Of a stretch of DNA of 9,173 nucleotides, positions 6,307 to 9,173 are shown piece after piece (within the stretch, counting starts at the first letter, position 1; the number at the start of each line of letters is the position of its first letter). Origin of the DNA: Rickettsiales bacterium (GTDB taxonomy: Bacteria > Pseudomonadota > Alphaproteobacteria > Rickettsiales > UBA8987); the NCBI GenBank assembly GCA_020631295.1, contig JAHDHN010000027.1, forward strand, positions 1 to 9,173, given 5' to 3'. The notes under the pieces were generated by a model. It searched no databases, was not told the origin of the DNA, and saw only the letters and a list, made by a program, of their open reading frames with translations. The translations under genes were made by a program, and so were the position numbers.

Positions 6307-8298
6307 TTACACAAAGCTATACGGGTCGATATCCAGCTTCACATGCACGCTGGGAGAGGCGGGTGCTGCTGCTTTCCAACGCTGCATATAATGCGAAAGC
6401 GGCACGTCTTTTTTACTGTGTATCAACAGGCGCACGCGGTGCTTGCCGCGCAATAGCCCCATGGGTGCAGTAACCGGGCCGTAAACCTGCAGATGTGGTG
6501 CAATATTGCCTGGCAGGTGGCCCACCCAGCTGCGCGCCATCTCCCACACAGCGCGCTGATTGCTGCCTGAAAATACCACTGCAGCCAAGCGGCCATAAGG
6601 CGGCATATTGGCTTGCTTGCGGCGTGTGAGCTCATGAGCGGTAAAGGCAGCTTTGTCCTGCGCAGAGAGCTGCTGCATAAGGCCGCTTTCCGGCGCATAT
6701 GTTTGCAGATAGACATGGCCCTTGGCACTCTCCCGCCCGGCGCGGCCAGCCACCTGTGCCAGAAGGTGAAATGAGCGCTCCGCCGCGCGCACATCACCGC
6801 CTTCTAACCCCATATCCGCATCAATCACCGCCACACAGGTAAGTTTGGGGAAATGGTGCCCTTTTGCCACCATTTGCGTGCCGATGATGATATCAATCTC
6901 ACCGGCAATAATGGCCTCAATCTGCGCCTGGCTTTTGGCATTGCCGGCCATATGGTCGCTGGAAAGCACGCATGTCTTCGCCTCTGGAAATAATGAGGCA
7001 GCCTCCGCCTCCAGCCGCTCTACACCAGGGCCGCAGGCGGCCAGACTGTCTTCCTTTCCGCATTCCGGGCAGCTTTCTGGCAAGGATTCTGTGTATCCAC
7101 AATGGTGGCATTGTAGGCTTTTCTTATGCTGATGTTGCACCAGCCAGCTCTCACAGAAATCGCATTGATAGCGGTGCCCGCAAGTGCGGCACAGCGTGAG
7201 CGGTGCGTAACCACGCCGGTTGAGATAGAGCAGTACCTGCTGGTTGCGCGCAAGCGTTTCTTTCATAGCGGTTTTCACCTCACCCGAGAGCCAGTGCTGC
7301 GCATCCAGCTGCTGGTCGCGCATATCCACCACATGCATATCCGGCAAGCAGGCAACACCATAGCGCCCTTTGATATTAATATGCGTATATTTGCCTTCAT
7401 TTATATTCTGCACGGTTTCCAAAGACGGTGTGGCAGAGACAAGGGTGATGGGAATTTCTTCATGCTTGGCGCGCGCCACAGCCATGTCACGCCCGTGATA
7501 TACCACATTATCTTCCTGCTTATAGGCCGGCTCGTGCTCCTCATCCACCACAATGCCGCCCAGCCTTGCAAAGGGCAAAAACAGTGCCGAGCGCGCACCC
7601 AGCACAATGGGTGCTTTGCCGCTGGCAATCAGGCGGAAGCTGTCTCGCCGCATGGCCGGTGTGAGGTTGCTGTGCCATAAAAGTGGCGCCTGGCCAAAGC
7701 GTTTTGCAAAGCGGGAAATCATCTGGTTGGTCAGCACAATTTCTGGCAGCATCACCAGTGCTTGCTTGCCGCTTTTAATAATACTGGCCACCGCTTCCAT
7801 GTAAATTTCTGTTTTGCCGCTGCCCGTTACTCCCTCTAATACTGACACCGAAAACCCGCCTTTTTCTTGCTGTGCCAGCAACTGTTCTGCTGCGTGTTGT
7901 TGTGCCTCAGAAAGGGTGAGGCTTTGTTGCTCGCATGGTGTAAGCAAGTCACGCTTTGGTTCGGCCTCTTCCAGCGCGTCTTTATGTGGTAATATCAAGG
8001 AGACACAGCTGCCTAGCGGGTTGCAGCTATAGCCGGCCATCCAGCTAATAAAATCTCGCAGATTTTCAGACAATGCAGGCAAGGGTGAAACTGCCTCTAT
8101 CGCTTTGATTTTTTCTTTTGGCGCGGAGATGGGGTTATGGCTCCATACCACACCCCACATATGCTGTTTGCCAAACGGCACGCGTACAATGCTGCCCAGT
8201 GGCAAGTTGCCATCCGGCGCGGCTATTTCTGTTGGCACGGCATAATCAAACGCCTCCTCAAACGGGCGCGGCACTAACACCTGGCAATAGGTACTCAT
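6307..8298 (-). CDS. priA: primosomal replication restart helicase PriA
   Basis: PriA binds stalled or collapsed replication forks and reloads the replicative helicase; it is a superfamily 2 3'-5' DNA helicase. The 663-residue protein has the N-terminal 3' DNA-binding domain (about 5-105, beginning QVLVPRPFEEAFDYAVP), Walker A GVTGSGKT (156-163), motif II DEEH (252-255), SATPSLE (288-294), eight zinc-binding cysteines in four CxxC-like pairs (370, 373, 379, 382, 397, 400, 410, 413), GTQMVAKGHHFP (473-484) and the QVAGRAGR box (515-522). The C-terminal domain ends DIDPYSFV. The stretch between the first domain and the helicase is only about 25 residues, whereas E. coli PriA (732 residues) has a winged-helix domain there. 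ATG 8298 overlaps the preceding stop in ATGA, so translation is coupled to the cyclo-ligase gene. Confidence 0.98.
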   Translation of the reverse strand: MSTYCQVLVPRPFEEAFDYAVPTEIAAPDGNLPLGSIVRVPFGKQHMWGVVWSHNPISAPKEKIKAIEAVSPLPALSENLRDFISWMAGYSCNPLGSCVSLILPHKDALEEAEPKRDLLTPCEQQSLTLSEAQQHAAEQLLAQQEKGGFSVSVLEGVTGSGKTEIYMEAVASIIKSGKQALVMLPEIVLTNQMISRFAKRFGQAPLLWHSNLTPAMRRDSFRLIASGKAPIVLGARSALFLPFARLGGIVVDEEHEPAYKQEDNVVYHGRDMAVARAKHEEIPITLVSATPSLETVQNINEGKYTHINIKGRYGVACLPDMHVVDMRDQQLDAQHWLSGEVKTAMKETLARNQQVLLYLNRRGYAPLTLCRTCGHRYQCDFCESWLVQHQHKKSLQCHHCGYTESLPESCPECGKEDSLAACGPGVERLEAEAASLFPEAKTCVLSSDHMAGNAKSQAQIEAIIAGEIDIIIGTQMVAKGHHFPKLTCVAVIDADMGLEGGDVRAAERSFHLLAQVAGRAGRESAKGHVYLQTYAPESGLMQQLSAQDKAAFTAHELTRRKQANMPPYGRLAAVVFSGSNQRAVWEMARSWVGHLPGNIAPHLQVYGPVTAPMGLLRGKHRVRLLIHSKKDVPLSHYMQRWKAAAPASPSVHVKLDIDPYSFV

Positions 8299-8834
8299 AA
8301 TTGCAGCCCTTGTTCGGTCACAATGCCACTTAAGAGCACGTCATGTGCCTCTGCAGGCAATCCTTCTGGTACCAATTGTGCTGCAAAACCCACGCCAATG
8401 GTGGTGGCGTTTGGGTAATAAGGCAGGCTGCGGTCATAATACCCGCCGCCATAGCCCAGGCGGTTTCTTTTTATATCCAGCGCCACGGCCGGCACCAAAA
8501 TAATCTCCGGCTGGGCGGTGCTGCCTGCCACAGGTTCGGGTATGTTGTAAGATGGATGCGGTACAAAAGGTGCATCAAGATGGTGAAAGGTGAGCCGATC
8601 ACCATTGATCACCGGCAGGCAGAGATGCTGTGCATCAAGATGTGTGTTGAGTGTGGAAAACACATCCACCTCACTGCCAATCGGGTGATAGCTTGCAATG
8701 CAGCTGGCCTGCTTTAATAGCGGCAATAAATGTGCCGCAATGGTGGCAGAATGTGAGATGCGTTGCGCCTCAGCCATAGCATCACGCTTGGCCTTATATT
8801 CGTTACGCAATGCTGTTTTATTTTGCATATTCAT
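8295..8834 (-). CDS. fau: 5-formyltetrahydrofolate cyclo-ligase (methenyltetrahydrofolate synthetase)
   Basis: This cytoplasmic enzyme converts 5-formyltetrahydrofolate to 5,10-methenyltetrahydrofolate with ATP, returning a dead-end folate to one-carbon metabolism. The 179-residue protein is normal in length. Visible hallmarks are the N-terminal basic helix (KTALRNEYKAKRDAM), SYHPIGSEVD (48-57), ILVPAVALD (112-120), the RLGYGGGYYDR phosphate/folate-binding motif (125-135), and the C-terminal HDVLLSGIVTE. The start is ATG 8834 or ATG 8828; neither has a clear ribosome binding site. The gene is also called ygfA. Its stop overlaps the priA start by 4 bp. Palindromic element B ends about ten bases upstream of its first ATG, so any transcript from further upstream would carry that structure in its leader. 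Confidence 0.96.
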   Translation of the reverse strand: MNMQNKTALRNEYKAKRDAMAEAQRISHSATIAAHLLPLLKQASCIASYHPIGSEVDVFSTLNTHLDAQHLCLPVINGDRLTFHHLDAPFVPHPSYNIPEPVAGSTAQPEIILVPAVALDIKRNRLGYGGGYYDRSLPYYPNATTIGVGFAAQLVPEGLPAEAHDVLLSGIVTEQGLQL

Positions 8835-8844
8835 TACTTTAGAT

Positions 8845-8953
8845 GCGTCACCCTGGACGCAGCGTTAGCGAAGATCCAGGGTCCATTTGGCAACACGCGT
8901 GATGATAAATGGATCCTGGATAGTCCCGCGCCGCGGCACTTCCAGGATGACGC
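8845..8953. repeat. compound palindromic element B with two alternative folds
   Basis: This 109-bp intergenic element is a nested inverted repeat. Outer arms: GCGTCACCCTGGA (8845-8857) against TCCAGGATGACGC (8941-8953), 12 of 13 paired, the exception a wobble. Inner arms: ATCCAGGGTCCATTT (8874-8888) against AAATGGATCCTGGAT (8907-8921), 14 of 15 paired, the exception again a wobble. The same bases can instead form two local hairpins: CCCTGGA/TCCAGGG (8851-8857/8875-8881) and ATCCTGGA/TCCAGGAT (8913-8920/8941-8948), the latter extended by AGT/ACT and CCGC/GCGG. It resembles dispersed intergenic palindromes of Alphaproteobacteria. No T-run follows on either strand. Confidence 0.8.
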
Positions 8954-8988
8954 TAATAGTGTAACATTAGGACAATATATATTATCCA

Positions 8989-9173
8989 TCATTCTATCTC
9001 GCCGCGCTTGCGCATGTCTTTCAGCGTATCTTCCAACGCCACGCTGGCAGCTGGCGTGTGCATGGGCAGTAAAATATCCCCGCCCACCGCGCTGTTTAGC
9101 CGTGCGATGGGGTCGTCCGGCGCGTCCATTCCCAAGCGGTTGGCCAGCATGCCTTCGGATGTATCATAAAAAT
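8989..9173 (-). CDS. 3' end of an unrecognised gene, cut by the right edge
   Basis: On the minus strand one frame is open from the window edge to TGA at 8991-8989, giving 60 C-terminal residues. It begins FYDTSEGMLANRLGMDAPDD, continues through GGDILLPMHTP, and ends in a charged helix-like tail ALEDTLKDMRKRGEIE. There is no obvious membrane segment. Third-position GC in the frame is high and there are no rare-looking codons, which supports real coding. I do not recognise the family. It runs in the same direction as the cyclo-ligase and priA genes but is separated from them by 154 bp containing element B. Confidence 0.6.
   Translation of the reverse strand, partial: FYDTSEGMLANRLGMDAPDDPIARLNSAVGGDILLPMHTPAASVALEDTLKDMRKRGEIE

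Noticed and set aside
8570..8642. 13-base direct repeat GTGCATCAAGATG at 8570-8582 and 8630-8642, exactly 60 bp apart
   Set aside because: Both copies encode His-Leu-Asp-Ala in frame inside the cyclo-ligase gene, so local codon similarity or a small internal duplication explains them; no sign of a mobile element.
1..9173. CRISPR arrays, tRNA genes, transposases, integrase or attachment sites
   Set aside because: I looked on both strands and saw no spaced identical repeats, no tRNA cloverleaf with a T-loop GTTC pattern, and no recombinase-like protein.

Overview
The window looks like a chromosomal segment of an alphaproteobacterium of moderate GC content. The best clues are a bacterial RNase P RNA, a three-helix retropepsin-like aspartic protease of the type described in Rickettsia (APRc) and found in other Alphaproteobacteria (TIGR02281-like), a prepilin-like protein of a style I associate with Alphaproteobacteria, and compound palindromic intergenic repeats. 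I cannot name the species. Nothing indicates a phage, plasmid or insertion sequence.

Left part (1-567): the probable first codons of a leftward gene lie at the extreme edge (GTG start behind a strong ribosome binding site). The RNase P RNA gene (rnpB, about 122-495, + strand) follows, and directly after it comes a short tandem array of 7-bp units.

Region 568-2286 is a leftward three-gene unit: lepB (signal peptidase I), a small two-helix membrane protein, and the membrane-anchored aspartic protease. Gene spacing is tight (14 bp, then an 8-bp overlap), so co-transcription is likely. All three products are predicted membrane proteins. Divergent from lepB, with the two start codons only about 12-15 bp apart, is a 572-residue protein with a type IV prepilin N-terminus (2302-4020).

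Region 4038-5383 is a leftward pair, lemA followed by a TPM-domain (YgcG-like) gene, a common bacterial combination. A good sigma70-type promoter precedes lemA and settles its start codon. Divergent from it is an unrecognised 190-residue soluble protein (5613-6185), with a candidate promoter and an 18-bp hairpin palindrome near the predicted transcription start.

Region 6186-9173: a leftward pair, 5-formyltetrahydrofolate cyclo-ligase followed by priA (4-bp overlap), is bracketed by two intergenic palindromic elements (6205-6292 and 8845-8953). The second is striking: four alternately inverted copies of a TCCAGG core allow two mutually exclusive folds. PriA appears to lack most of the winged-helix domain that follows its N-terminal DNA-binding domain. 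The window ends inside an unrecognised leftward gene. I saw no dedicated new defence or mobile system. The most unusual items are the compound palindrome, the large lone prepilin-like protein and the lepB-linked retropepsin-like protease.
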